From Myxococcales bacterium (GTDB lineage Bacteria > Myxococcota_A > Polyangia > Polyangiales > Polyangiaceae): a stretch of DNA of 45,200 nucleotides. Positions 31,188 through 39,850 of this stretch are shown here, piece by piece (position 1 is the first letter of the stretch; the number at the start of each line of letters is the position of its first letter). The notes under the pieces were generated by a model, which searched no databases, was not told where the DNA came from, and was given only the letters and a program-made list of their open reading frames with translations. A program made the position numbers and the translations under genes. The DNA is taken from positions 1-45,200 of the forward strand of contig JAEUKE010000146.1 in NCBI GenBank assembly GCA_016794345.1. Direction: 5' to 3'.

Positions 31188-31856
31188 TCACTGGAGGCAG
31201 ACGCCGCAGTCCGAGTTCACGCACTGGAAGATCTCGGCGGTCGCCGGATCGTTCAGGTCGCAGGCCCCGATGCTCAAGCAGTCGAGCGGGTTCATGGCGT
31301 TCTGCGCACAGGTGATGCAGAGCGCACAGGCCGCGCTCTCGAAACACGCTTGAGCGCTGTCGCAGCAGGCCACCTTCACGCACTCGATGCAAGGCTGGCC
31401 CATCGGCTCCGGTTCGCAGCTGAAGCCGCCGGCGTAACATTCGTCCGCGCACGTCTTGCTCGTGCAGTCGTAGGCGGCGAACGTCTCGGCGTCGTTGAGG
31501 TCGCAGTCGCCCGAGTCGAGGCAATCAACCGGGTTTGCCGCGGCCGCCACACAGGCCATGCAGGTGGTGCACTCCGTGTCGGCCATGCAGACGTTGGTCT
31601 GATCGCAGCACGTCGCCTTCGAGCACGCCGTGCAGGGAGGATCGCTCGCGTCAGGCGGGCACATGGACATGCCCGTGCTCGTCGAGCCCGAGGTGGTCGT
31701 CATGCCGGTCGTCGTGGTCGTCGTCGGCGTGCCGGTCGAGGTGGTGGTGGTGCTCGCGCCCTGGCCACCTTGCCCGCCGGTGCCGCCGTCGTCGCCGCAG
31801 CCGACCGGACACAGCGCGGCCACGAGGGCCGCGCCGAGTACGAAGTTGCGCTGCAT
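31188..31856 (-). CDS. Cys-rich lipoprotein with two copies of a disulfide-type repeat
   Basis: 222 residues. Signal peptide with lipobox CPVGC, then a Gly/Thr/Ser-rich linker. Two homologous units follow. Unit 1 starts PPCTACSKATCCDQTNVCMA and includes ECTTCMACV, DCLDSGDCDLNDAETF and C-T-S-K-T-C. Unit 2 starts QPCIECVKVACCDSAQACFE and has the same plan, ending CVNSDCGVC. Each unit has about 14 cysteines in fixed positions, most likely disulfide-bonded, since no haem motif (CXXCH) is present. The neighbouring upstream gene has one copy of the same unit. The function is unknown; a secreted surface protein is likely. It starts 12 bases after its neighbour's stop. Confidence 0.78.
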   Translation of the reverse strand: MQRNFVLGAALVAALCPVGCGDDGGTGGQGGQGASTTTTSTGTPTTTTTTGMTTTSGSTSTGMSMCPPDASDPPCTACSKATCCDQTNVCMADTECTTCMACVAAAANPVDCLDSGDCDLNDAETFAAYDCTSKTCADECYAGGFSCEPEPMGQPCIECVKVACCDSAQACFESAACALCITCAQNAMNPLDCLSIGACDLNDPATAEIFQCVNSDCGVCLQ

Positions 31857-31868
31857 GGGACTACTCGG

Positions 31869-32360
31869 TCAGCCGCCGAGCCCGCAGTCCATGGCGCAGC
31901 TGCCCTGGACGCACTGGAGCACCGCGCCGGTCTCCGGGTCCTGGAGGTCACACATGCCGATGCAGCTCAGCGGGTCGCCCGTCATCTCGACACACGCGAG
32001 GCAGACGCCGCACTCCGCGTCGCCGGCGCAGGTCTGCGCCTCGTCGCAACAGTTCGCCTTCGCGCACTCGATGCACGGATCGCCCTGCGGATCCGCCGTG
32101 CAGTCGAGCATGCCGCCGGTGCCCGTCGACGCGGTCGTGGTTCCGGTCGTCGTGGCGGCGGTCGTCGTCCCGGAGGTCGTCGTGCCTGTGGTCGTGCTCG
32201 TGGTCGTCGTCCCGCTGCCCGACGAGGACTTCGTGGAAGAGGTCGTCCCGCTCGTGGTCGTCGAGCCGCTGCCGCCTGCGCCGCCGGAGCCCGAGTCGTC
32301 ACCGCAACCGGCAACGAGTGCACCCAGCGCCATCAATGAGATCAAGCAAGCCTTCATCAT
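31869..32360 (-). CDS. Cys-rich lipoprotein with one copy of the same repeat
   Basis: 163 residues. Signal peptide MMKACLISLMALGALVAGC with lipobox VAGC, then CGDDSGSGG and a 60-residue Thr/Ser/Gly linker. One Cys-rich unit follows: DPCIECAKANCCDEAQTCAG, CGVCLACVEM, SCIGMCDLQDPETG and CVQGSC. The cysteine spacing matches both units of the next gene. ATG at 32360 lies eight bases after GGAGG; the ATG codons at 32366 and 32357 give less suitable spacing. The linker resembles those of the lipoproteins at 38731 and 43544, so one type of N-terminal leader is used with different exported domains. Confidence 0.75.
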   Translation of the reverse strand: MMKACLISLMALGALVAGCGDDSGSGGAGGSGSTTTSGTTSSTKSSSGSGTTTTSTTTGTTTSGTTTAATTTGTTTASTGTGGMLDCTADPQGDPCIECAKANCCDEAQTCAGDAECGVCLACVEMTGDPLSCIGMCDLQDPETGAVLQCVQGSCAMDCGLGG

Positions 32361-32423
32361 CGCCATCACCTCCGTGTACTTCGAGCGTCTCACAGCATTC
32401 GTGTTTCGTTCAACCATGCTCGT

Positions 32424-33149
32424 TCATCCGCTGCCCAGCATCGCCCACAGGTCGTAGAGGACATGGGTCCAGACGGCCGGCGCAAATCCGCGCCAGGCGT
32501 AGATTGCCGTCAGCACGAGACCACACGCAGCGCGGTACACGAAGACCTGGGTGTCGAACGCGTCGCTCAGGGGGCCCACGTGGTGCCACGCGCTGAAGGC
32601 CACGCTCTCCGCGAGAGCCCACCCCGCCAGCACGGCGAGCCCCGTAGGCCCCCGGCCGAGCATGATCTTGACGATCCACGCGCCGACGCCGAAGAGGAGC
32701 ACACGGAAGAGGAGCTCTTCGTAGAACCCCGCGCCGAACGACATCACGATCGAGCCGAAGGGGCCCGACGCGAGATCGTCGTCGGGGCCGAGCGTGAGGT
32801 TCCCGATGACCCACGCGCCGAACATCCGCATCGCGATCGCGTAGACGACACCCTCCGCGCCGACCCACAAGAACCGCGTCGCCGCGAACGTCTTGCCTCG
32901 GCCGAGCAGCGAGAGCACGAGCACGAACACGCCGCCGATGGCGACGGTGAGGCTCGCGTAGAGCGGCAGGCTCTGGTTGGCGAGGGCCTTGAGCTCGCTC
33001 GTGACCGGATCGGCGGCGTTGCGGACGGGCAGAAACACGACGCCGAGGTGGTAGGCGACGAAGATCGGGAGGGTCAGCCCGAGGTCGGTCCAGGCGTTGC
33101 TGCCTTTCTCTTCCGGCTCGGACCCTTCCGGCGTCTCGGGCTCGCTCAT
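32424..33149 (-). CDS. CPBP-family intramembrane metalloprotease
   Basis: 241 residues, polytopic. The active-site motifs of the CPBP/Abi family are readable: FYEELLFRVLLF (the EExxxR motif), SAWHHVG, and THVLYDL with the second histidine. Hydrophobic segments such as ASLTVAIGGVFVLVLSLL account for membrane spans. Family members include CAAX prenyl endopeptidases and proteases of self-immunity or signalling; the substrate here is unknown. The ATG overlaps the stop of the UbiA-family gene (ATGA), so the two proteins are coupled. Its partner handles prenyl lipids, which makes a role in the envelope or in a prenylated substrate worth considering, but no more than that. Confidence 0.88.
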   Translation of the reverse strand: MSEPETPEGSEPEEKGSNAWTDLGLTLPIFVAYHLGVVFLPVRNAADPVTSELKALANQSLPLYASLTVAIGGVFVLVLSLLGRGKTFAATRFLWVGAEGVVYAIAMRMFGAWVIGNLTLGPDDDLASGPFGSIVMSFGAGFYEELLFRVLLFGVGAWIVKIMLGRGPTGLAVLAGWALAESVAFSAWHHVGPLSDAFDTQVFVYRAACGLVLTAIYAWRGFAPAVWTHVLYDLWAMLGSG

Positions 33150-34144
33150 CCGGACGGCCTGAGCTGGTACACGATGACGACCACCTCGATCGCGTAGAGC
33201 ACGAGGTTCATCATGAACGGCGTGTCGCGGAGGATCTCCTGGGTGGGCGACTCCGCCTTCGGCCGCGTGATCACGAGCTGCAAGAAGCGAACGACGCCGA
33301 ACGCCGGGTGGATGGTCGTCATCCAGAGGTAGTGTGAGCCGAAGAGGGCGCGCGTGGCCGGGTCGAGCGTGTAGGCGAGGTAAGTCGCCACGGCCGCGAG
33401 GCCCGTGATGGCCAGCGCGATGGTGAGGGAGCGGGCGCTGTATTGATCGAGCGCGGCCCGCTGCTTCGCGGCGTTGACGCTGGCGAGCTCGTGGCGCCGC
33501 TTGCCGAAGCCCATGAAGAGCGCGATGAGCGCCGTACAGGCGAGCATGTAGCCCGACGGCGATACCCGGACCGCGAAGCTACCGGCGAGGACCCGAAGGA
33601 CGAAGCCGAGCGCGATGCACCCGACGTCGACGTAGGCGATCTTCTTCAGCTTGAACGAATAGGCGACCTGGAGGACGAGGTAGCTCGCGACCGTGACCAG
33701 GAAGGGCCAGGGTCCGATGGCGGCCCCGCCGAGCCCGATGAGCACCAGCGCCACGCCCAGCACCTTCGCTGCCGCGATGCTCACGCGCCCGGAGGCGATG
33801 GGGCGGTAGCGCTTCTTCGGGTGCACCCGGTCGGCCTCGAGGTCGACCAGGTCGTTCATCACGTAGACCGAGCTCGCCAGCAGACAGAACGTGCCGAACC
33901 CGCCGATCGCCGAGATGACGATCGTCGGGTGCGTCAGGTGCTTCGCGAACACGATGGGCGCGAGCACGAAGACGTTCTTGAACCACTGCTCCGGCCGCAT
34001 CGCGCGGACGATCCCGCCGGCGCGCCAGAGGAAGCTGCCCTCCTTGAACGGCGGGATGATGGGCGGCGGGGCCCCGGAGTCCGCCAGCGGCGCACCGCTG
34101 CCTCTGCCGCTCCCTTCCGCCTCGGGCTCCGTCTCACTGCTCAC
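33146..34144 (-). CDS. UbiA-family prenyltransferase, decaprenyl-phosphate phosphoribosyltransferase-like
   Basis: 332 residues. After a disordered Ser/Pro/Glu-rich N-terminus come RPEQWFKNVFVLAPIVFAKH and YVMNDLVDLEADRVHPKKRY followed by RPIASG. NDxxDxxxD and the second Asp motif (YSFKLKKIAYVDV) are the metal-binding motifs of UbiA enzymes; the RPxQWxKN start is typical of the phosphoribosyltransferase group that makes decaprenylphosphoryl-5-phosphoribose, a precursor of arabinose donors. No epimerase genes (DprE1/E2) are in the window. GTG at 34144 is chosen because AGG lies five bases upstream and MSSETEPEAEG makes a natural start; earlier GTGs in frame exist. Coupled to the CPBP protease by a four-base overlap. 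Confidence 0.85.
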   Translation of the reverse strand: MSSETEPEAEGSGRGSGAPLADSGAPPPIIPPFKEGSFLWRAGGIVRAMRPEQWFKNVFVLAPIVFAKHLTHPTIVISAIGGFGTFCLLASSVYVMNDLVDLEADRVHPKKRYRPIASGRVSIAAAKVLGVALVLIGLGGAAIGPWPFLVTVASYLVLQVAYSFKLKKIAYVDVGCIALGFVLRVLAGSFAVRVSPSGYMLACTALIALFMGFGKRRHELASVNAAKQRAALDQYSARSLTIALAITGLAAVATYLAYTLDPATRALFGSHYLWMTTIHPAFGVVRFLQLVITRPKAESPTQEILRDTPFMMNLVLYAIEVVVIVYQLRPSG

Positions 34145-34332
34145 TGGCACCTGCACACATGGCTCTGCGCCCGACGGGGACGAGGGAATGACCCAAGGCT
34201 CGGCGCACCGGAAGGGCTTAAGCACAGAGGGCGCGCTCCGGCCAAGCTCTTCGCAGAAGCCGCCGGCCCTCATCCCCCGGGAAGGAGCGCCCAGGAGTGG
34301 AAGGGAGTTGAAATGCCAGACCTCGTGCTAGC

Positions 34333-35304
34333 ATGCGAGCGATGACCTCGGCCCTGTCCATGGCCCGGGCACCTTCTCCGATGGTCGAGAAGCTCCGGGC
34401 CGCCGTGGAGCATGCCCTTGAGGGCAAGCCCGAAGCCGTCGAGCTGGCGCTCATTTCGCTCCTCGGCCGCGGCCACCTCCTCATCGAGGACGTCCCTGGT
34501 GTCGGCAAGACGACGCTCGCCCGCGCGCTCGCCCGCGCGGTCGGGGGCGACTGGCGGCGCGTGCAGTTCACGAGCGACCTGCTGCCGAGCGACGTGCTCG
34601 GCGTCACCATCTACGACCAGCGGACGAGCGAGTTCGTCTTCCGCCAGGGCCCCGTCTTCTGCAACGTCCTCCTGGCGGACGAGATCAACCGCGCCAGCCC
34701 GCGTACCCAGTCCGCCCTGCTCGAGGCCATGAACGAGGGCCAGGTCTCGGTGGACGGCGCGACGACCCCGCTTCCGGACCCCTTCTTCGTCGTCGCCACG
34801 CAGAACCCGCAAGACTTCGCCGGGACCTTCCCCCTCCCGGAGTCGCAGCTCGACCGCTTCATGATGCGGATCCGGATCGGCTATCCGCCGCCGCAGGTGG
34901 AGGCCCGGCTCCTGCTCGACGGCGAACCGGGCGGCGGCGACCGCGTGCAGCAAGCGATCGATCCGGCGCAGCTCGTCGGTCTGCAGCGAGAGGTCGAGCG
35001 CGTCGAGTTCGACGCCTCCCTCGCCACGTACCTGCAAGCGCTCCTGCAAGCGACACGCACGTCACCCGCTCTTTCGCTCGGCGCGTCGCCCCGCGCAGGC
35101 CTCAACCTCGCGCGGGCGGCCCGATCCAGGGCTCTCCTTCGCGGTCGCAGCTACTGCATCGCGGACGACATCCACGATCTCGCGGTGCCGGTCCTCGCGC
35201 ATCGTGTCCGCCTCTCGTCGCACGCGGAGGGCTACATGCCCTCCCGCGAGGAGTCGGAGGCCACCGTTCGCGATCTCGTGGCGCGCGTGCCCGTACCGCT
35301 CTGA
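34333..35304 (+). CDS. MoxR-family AAA+ ATPase
   Basis: 323 residues. Walker A is EDVPGVGKTTLARAL and Walker B VLLADEINRASPRTQSALLE; sensor 1 is VVATQNPQDFAGTFPLPESQ and the arginine finger area DRFMMRIRIGYP. MoxR ATPases help assemble or activate other protein complexes and regularly sit beside DUF58 proteins. The next two genes (DUF58 and transglutaminase) form the standard module. ATG at 34333 is listed; an ATG nine bases later is equally likely, and no strong Shine-Dalgarno sequence decides between them. The upstream intergenic DNA also serves the divergent UbiA gene. Confidence 0.93.
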   Translation: MRAMTSALSMARAPSPMVEKLRAAVEHALEGKPEAVELALISLLGRGHLLIEDVPGVGKTTLARALARAVGGDWRRVQFTSDLLPSDVLGVTIYDQRTSEFVFRQGPVFCNVLLADEINRASPRTQSALLEAMNEGQVSVDGATTPLPDPFFVVATQNPQDFAGTFPLPESQLDRFMMRIRIGYPPPQVEARLLLDGEPGGGDRVQQAIDPAQLVGLQREVERVEFDASLATYLQALLQATRTSPALSLGASPRAGLNLARAARSRALLRGRSYCIADDIHDLAVPVLAHRVRLSSHAEGYMPSREESEATVRDLVARVPVPL

Positions 35305-35321
35305 CACGCGAGGTCTCGGCC

Positions 35322-36521
35322 ATGGGCGACGGCGAAGGCTCCCGCGGCGAGAACGGCTCCCCGGCGTCGATCCCGGACGACGTCTTGCCCTCGGCCGACG
35401 CCCCGCCGGCGCCGCCTTCGCTCGCCGGGATCTCCGTCTTCGACGACGCGCAGACCCGCGAGCCCGCGCAGATCCCCAAGAAGCGCCGGCCGGAGCCGGA
35501 GCCACCTCCGCCCGAGCCACAGCCCCCGCCGAGGTCCGCGCGAAAGCCGGAGGCGCCGAAGGCGCGCAGGCAGCGCGGCGCCCGACGCCTGAAGTTCACC
35601 CGCGAGGGCAAATATTACCTCGGCATCACGCTCGGGGTCGGGTTCGCCGCGATCAACACCGGCAACAACCTCCTCTACCTCCTCCTCGGGATGCTCCTGT
35701 CGCTCATCGTCGTGAGCGGCGTGATGAGCGAGCTGTCGCTGCGCAACCTGACCGTCACGCGACGCCTCCCGCTGCGCGCGCAGGTCGGGCGCCCCCACCT
35801 CGTCGAGATCGAGGTCTTCAACCACAAAGGCAAGATCCCCTCCTACGCCATCGAGGTGGAGGATCTGCGGGCCGGGCAGCCTGCGGACAAGCGCTGCTTC
35901 TTTCTCAAGATCAGCCCCTCCTCCGCGCAGGTCGCGGCCTATCGCCGCACGCCCGCCCGGCGCGGGCGCGACCACCACACCGGCTTCCGGATCGCCACGC
36001 GGTTCCCGTTCGGGCTCTTCGAAAAGTCCCGGGAGGTCCTCGCGCCCGGCGATCTCATCATCTACCCGGCGGTCGACCCGGTCCGCTTGCCCGTGGACAC
36101 CGGGACGAAGCCCGGCCACTCGGGGCGGATCGTCGGGCGCGGCGGGGGCGACGACATCTACACCGTGCGGCCGCGCCGCGACGGTGACGACCCGCGGGAC
36201 ATCTACTGGCGCAAGAGCGCGCTCACCACCCAGCTCGTCGTTCGCGAACGGACGCGCGAGGCCCGACCCGACGTCGAGCTCGTCCTCGACGTCGTGCGCC
36301 CCGAGCCCGAGACCGAAGCGTTCGCCGTCAACTTCGAGAAGCGCGTACGAGAGACCGCCTCCCGTGCGGTCGCGCACCTGAAGCGAGGCGACACAGTCGT
36401 GCTGAAGACGACCGCGTCGCAGCGCGTCCTGGCGGATCGGACGGTCGGCGCCGATCCTGTCCTGCGCTTCCTCGCGCTCGTCGAGGCCGTCGAAGTCGGC
36501 CAGAAGCCGGGTGCCGCGTGA
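35322..36521 (+). CDS. DUF58 (VWA-like) protein of the MoxR module
   Basis: 399 residues. A disordered, Pro/Glu-rich N-terminus (about 90 residues) is followed by one or two membrane segments (ITLGVGFAAINTGNNLLYLL, GMLLSLIVVSG) and the DUF58 region. GRGGGDDIYTVRPRRDGDDP and RDIYWRKSAL are the family core, corresponding to 'REY..GDd.R.IdW..sAr'. The usual REY of the core reads DDIY here. The protein is believed to work with the MoxR ATPase in envelope complex assembly. It starts 17 bases after moxR and its stop overlaps the transglutaminase start. The long acidic/proline N-terminus is an addition compared with common DUF58 proteins. Confidence 0.9.
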   Translation: MGDGEGSRGENGSPASIPDDVLPSADAPPAPPSLAGISVFDDAQTREPAQIPKKRRPEPEPPPPEPQPPPRSARKPEAPKARRQRGARRLKFTREGKYYLGITLGVGFAAINTGNNLLYLLLGMLLSLIVVSGVMSELSLRNLTVTRRLPLRAQVGRPHLVEIEVFNHKGKIPSYAIEVEDLRAGQPADKRCFFLKISPSSAQVAAYRRTPARRGRDHHTGFRIATRFPFGLFEKSREVLAPGDLIIYPAVDPVRLPVDTGTKPGHSGRIVGRGGGDDIYTVRPRRDGDDPRDIYWRKSALTTQLVVRERTREARPDVELVLDVVRPEPETEAFAVNFEKRVRETASRAVAHLKRGDTVVLKTTASQRVLADRTVGADPVLRFLALVEAVEVGQKPGAA

Positions 36522-38677
36522 GGTTCGGCGTCGTCCACCGCATCATGACGAACGCGCTGGCGGCGCTGGGCGTGCTCGCCCTCGTCTCGAGCGGACAGTT
36601 CTCCACGACGGTCAACGTCGTCATCTTGATCGGCCTGGTCGGCGCCTTGGCCATCAAGGAGGAGTGGCAGCGCCTGCCGGCGTTCCGGCACGTCGACACG
36701 ATCGCGCTGCTCGGCGTCATCGCCGTGCAGGTCGCGCGCTACGCGATGGGCGTGAGCGGGCTCGACGTGCTCGTCGAGTTCGCCGCAGCGCTGCAGCTGG
36801 TCCGGCTGGCCACGCGCCGAGGCGCGGTCCACGACCAGCAGGTCATCGTCCTCGCGCTCCTGCACCTCATCGCCGGGACCGTCCTCGGCGGCGGCATCGC
36901 GTACGGCCTGTGTTTCGCGGGCGTGTTGCTCGTCGCGCCCGCGGCCCTCGTCCTGAGCCACCTCCGCCGCGAGGTGGAGGGCAATTACCGGCAAGGCGCG
37001 CGCGATCGGACCGGACTGCCGGTCGACGTTCCTCGCATCCTCCGGTCGAGGCGCGTCGTCGGCAAGACGTTCCTCGCGACGATGTGCCTGCTCAGCATCC
37101 CGATCTTCCTCTTCACGATCGCGCTGTTCGTCTTCTTCCCGCGCGTCGGCCTCTCGCTGCTCCTCTTGAACCGCAACCAGCCGACCAAGTCGATCGGGTT
37201 TTCGCCCCGGATCGATCTCGGCAACGTCGGCTCGATGCAGGAGGACCGGTCGCTCGTGCTCCGCGTCAAGCTGCCGAACATGCCGGAGAACCCGCCCGAG
37301 CACGTCGCGCTCTACCTCCGCGGGACGGCGCTCGATCACTACGACGGGCGGGTGTGGTCGCAGACCGAACGAGACCGGCGGCAGGACGCGAGCGGCGGCT
37401 TCACCTTCCCGCTCGAGGTGAACCGCATGCCCGCTCCGGACGCGCCAGCGATGGAGATGGTGCTCGAGCCCATCGATCCACCTGTCCTCTTCTTTCCGCC
37501 GAACGCGGTGGGCATCCGGCTGCGCACGCCGGACGTGCTCCTGCCGTCACAGCAGATCTTCTCGATCCGCGGGCCGGAAGGGGAGTTCCGTTATCACGCC
37601 CCCGACGAGCGCGGCATCGCGTACGAGGTCTACCTCTCCACGCGAGGCGAGCCGACCTTCACCCGCATCGACCAGCAGGCTCGCGATCGTTACCTCCAGC
37701 TGCCCGATGTCTCCGACGCGACCCGCGAGCTGGCCGGGAGCTGGGTGAGCGGGCTCGGCTCGACCTACGACAAGGCGAAGGCCATCGAGCGTCACCTGCA
37801 GTCGGACTTCACCTATTCGCTCCCGTCGGGGACCCCTGCCGACTCGGCGAACGCGGCCCAGCCGCTCGAGCACTTCCTCCACACGTCGAAGCGCGGCCAC
37901 TGCGAGTTCTTCTCCACCGCGATGACCGTGATGCTCCGAACGCAGGGCATCCCGGCGCGCAACATCACCGGGTTCGTCGGCGGGCAATACAACCGCTTCG
38001 GCGGCTTCTACGCCGTCCGCCAGATGGACGCCCACTCGTGGGTCGAGGCGTACGTGGAGGGGGTCGGCTGGGTCACGTTCGATCCCACCCCGCCCGCGGG
38101 CGTCACCCCCACGAGCGGGCTCGCCAAGCCGCTCGCCGTCTTGCTGGAGCTCTTCGAGGCCAGCGCGCAGCAGTGGCAACGGCACGTGGTCGGCTACGAC
38201 CTCGAGCAACAATACGGCTTGCTCCGCAAGGCGCGCTCCGAGCGCTCCTCGCCCGGATCGGTGCTCAGCCGGCGCACGATCGTGATCGCGGTGGGTCTCG
38301 GGGTCGTCGTGATCGCCGCGGTGTATCTGCTCCGGCAGCGGCGCAGGCCCGTCCGCGAGAAGGCCAACGAGCCCACGGCTCTGTCACGCAGCATGCTGCG
38401 GGCGACCGCCATCTACGAGAGCCTCGAGAGCGCGCTCGCGGTGCAGGGTGTCCACCGATCCCCAGGGACCCCGCCGCTGCGGCACGCCGAGAACCTCCAG
38501 TCCGCGGCCCACCCGCTCGCCCCCGAAGTGCTGGACATCACGCAGGTTTATCTTTCGGTCCGCTTCGGGAAGATGGCCCTCACCGACGACGTCGCCACCG
38601 AGCTGGAGGAGCGCGTCCGAGCCCTCCGCGCGCGCGATCTGAAGCGCGAGCGCCAAGGGGAGGCGCGGGCGAGCTGA
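36518..38677 (+). CDS. membrane transglutaminase-like protein (DUF3488 + transglutaminase core)
   Basis: 719 residues. About six N-terminal membrane segments (for example NALAALGVLALVSSGQF and VVILIGLVGALAI) form the DUF3488-type part. A periplasmic transglutaminase-like core follows with the triad Cys in KRGHCEFFSTAMTVMLR, His in MDAHSWVEAYVEGVGW and Asp in TFDPTPPAG. A last membrane segment (IVIAVGLGVVVIAAVYLL) and a C-terminal domain of unknown function (DUF4129-like) complete the family plan. Proteins of this type accompany MoxR and DUF58 and may act on peptides or proteins at the envelope. GTG overlaps the DUF58 stop (GTGA). All three catalytic residues are present, so it is probably active. 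Confidence 0.92.
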   Translation: MRFGVVHRIMTNALAALGVLALVSSGQFSTTVNVVILIGLVGALAIKEEWQRLPAFRHVDTIALLGVIAVQVARYAMGVSGLDVLVEFAAALQLVRLATRRGAVHDQQVIVLALLHLIAGTVLGGGIAYGLCFAGVLLVAPAALVLSHLRREVEGNYRQGARDRTGLPVDVPRILRSRRVVGKTFLATMCLLSIPIFLFTIALFVFFPRVGLSLLLLNRNQPTKSIGFSPRIDLGNVGSMQEDRSLVLRVKLPNMPENPPEHVALYLRGTALDHYDGRVWSQTERDRRQDASGGFTFPLEVNRMPAPDAPAMEMVLEPIDPPVLFFPPNAVGIRLRTPDVLLPSQQIFSIRGPEGEFRYHAPDERGIAYEVYLSTRGEPTFTRIDQQARDRYLQLPDVSDATRELAGSWVSGLGSTYDKAKAIERHLQSDFTYSLPSGTPADSANAAQPLEHFLHTSKRGHCEFFSTAMTVMLRTQGIPARNITGFVGGQYNRFGGFYAVRQMDAHSWVEAYVEGVGWVTFDPTPPAGVTPTSGLAKPLAVLLELFEASAQQWQRHVVGYDLEQQYGLLRKARSERSSPGSVLSRRTIVIAVGLGVVVIAAVYLLRQRRRPVREKANEPTALSRSMLRATAIYESLESALAVQGVHRSPGTPPLRHAENLQSAAHPLAPEVLDITQVYLSVRFGKMALTDDVATELEERVRALRARDLKRERQGEARAS

Positions 38678-38730
38678 GGCGCGGCTGGGCACGCTGGACC
38701 GCCCTGGAGGTTCGGTGTACGTGCGCGAGC

Positions 38731-39690
38731 ATGAGAGCTGTTCGACTTTCTTGTGCCCTCGGTATCACCCTCGCCCTCGCGCTCGCCGCTTGCGGAGACG
38801 ACAGCGGCTCGGGAGGCTCCGGCGGCTCCGGCGGCTCCACCACCTCGACCACGTCGAGCACGAAGAGCGCGACAAGCTCGACGGGCTCCACCGGGTCGAC
38901 CACCACCACCGGGTCCACGACGACGTCGTCGACCGGTACCACCACGGGCGTTGGCGGCGGCGTCGATGCTGACCATCTCGTCATCAACGAGGTCGTTGTC
39001 GCCGGCAACGAGGACGAGTTCGTGGAGATCCACAACCCGACCGCCACGGCCGTCGCCCTGGACGATTACTACCTGAGCGACAACTCCACCTACGTGGACG
39101 TCGCGAGCGGCGCCGCCTGGGACCCGATCACGAACAACCCCGGGACGGACTTCCTCGCGCGGTTCCCTGCTGGCGCCACGATCCCCGCCGGTGGCTATCT
39201 GGTCATCGGCTTCGACCCCGGCTACGAGGCCTCCTGGGGCGGCTGCCCCGACTACTTCGTCGCCACGGCCCCCATCTCCTGCAACGGACAGATGGTGCCG
39301 GTGCTCGAGCAGACGGACAAGGGCAGCATCACGGACGGCTCCAACCTCTCCAACATGCGCGAGATGCTCGTGCTCTTCACCTGGACCGGCGACACGAACG
39401 ACACCTTGCAGGACGTGGACTACGTCACCTGGGGCGACATGTTCGAGGCAGGCTCACGCGCGGACAAGTCCGCCGTCATGGGCTACCAGGCCGACACGCC
39501 GGTCGACATGCAGAGCGGCGCGCCGGTCCCGGGCGCCGGCTCGAGCATCGAGCGCTGTGGTCCCGAGGTGGGCGAGACGCTCACCGGTGGCAACGGCCTG
39601 ACGGGCCACGACGAGACGAGTGAGGTCCTCGCGTCGTCGTTCTTCGTCGAGGCTGCCCCGACCCCGGGCGCGGCCAACGTCTGCCCCTGA
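38731..39690 (+). CDS. lipoprotein with lamin-tail domain
   Basis: 319 residues. Signal peptide RLSCALGITLALALAAC with lipobox LAAC, CGDDSGSGG and a long Ser/Thr/Gly linker. The rest is a lamin-tail (LTD) domain: HLVINEVVVAGNEDEFVEIH, then N-P-T-A and LDDYYLSDNSTY, with AGGYLVIGFDPGYE, and ending VEAAPTPGAANV. LTD domains in exported bacterial proteins have an Ig-like fold and are thought to bind to surfaces or polysaccharides. No catalytic domain is attached. It follows the transglutaminase gene after 53 bases. The palindrome at its stop codon probably ends transcription. Confidence 0.85.
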   Translation: MRAVRLSCALGITLALALAACGDDSGSGGSGGSGGSTTSTTSSTKSATSSTGSTGSTTTTGSTTTSSTGTTTGVGGGVDADHLVINEVVVAGNEDEFVEIHNPTATAVALDDYYLSDNSTYVDVASGAAWDPITNNPGTDFLARFPAGATIPAGGYLVIGFDPGYEASWGGCPDYFVATAPISCNGQMVPVLEQTDKGSITDGSNLSNMREMLVLFTWTGDTNDTLQDVDYVTWGDMFEAGSRADKSAVMGYQADTPVDMQSGAPVPGAGSSIERCGPEVGETLTGGNGLTGHDETSEVLASSFFVEAAPTPGAANVCP

Positions 39691-39740
39691 CGTCACGCGC
39701 TTGGCGATCGCCAAGCCGCTGACGTCGGGAGGACCCGACG
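39689..39740 (+). terminator. nested palindromes after the lamin-tail gene
   Basis: A perfect 18-base palindrome gcttggcgatcgccaagc (39699-39716) sits between arms gacgtca (39689-39695) and tgacgtc (39720-39726), each separated by cgc, so the whole 38 bases are symmetrical. A second hairpin, cgtcggg-agga-cccgacg, is at 39723-39740. The first arm overlaps the stop codon. There is no U-run; factor-independent termination would have to work by stem strength only. Confidence 0.55.
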
Positions 39741-39794
39741 AAGAGCCGGGCTCTCCGGTTCCGAGCCGTCAGGGCCGCGGTTTCACCCCCCCAA

Positions 39795-39817
39795 CCCCCC
39801 TCGCTTGACGAGGGGGG
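39795..39817 (+). terminator. CCCCCCTCG/CGAGGGGGG hairpin before the methyltransferase-like gene
   Basis: A 9-bp perfect stem, ccccccctcg-type arm at 39795-39803 and cgagggggg at 39809-39817, loop cttga. It directly precedes an ATG at 39818. If that ATG were used, its G-rich ribosome-binding site would be hidden in the stem. The better-spaced GTG at 39851 is free of it. It is more likely the end of the preceding transcription unit. Confidence 0.45.
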
Positions 39818-39850
39818 ATGCGCGGTCTCGTCGTTGCAAGGGGAGCCCAC

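Noticed and set aside
36511..38730. Long open frame running into the lamin-tail lipoprotein from upstream
   Set aside because: It overlaps the transglutaminase gene in another frame and is Arg/Pro-rich without domains. The real lipoprotein start is the ATG at 38731, where the signal peptide begins.
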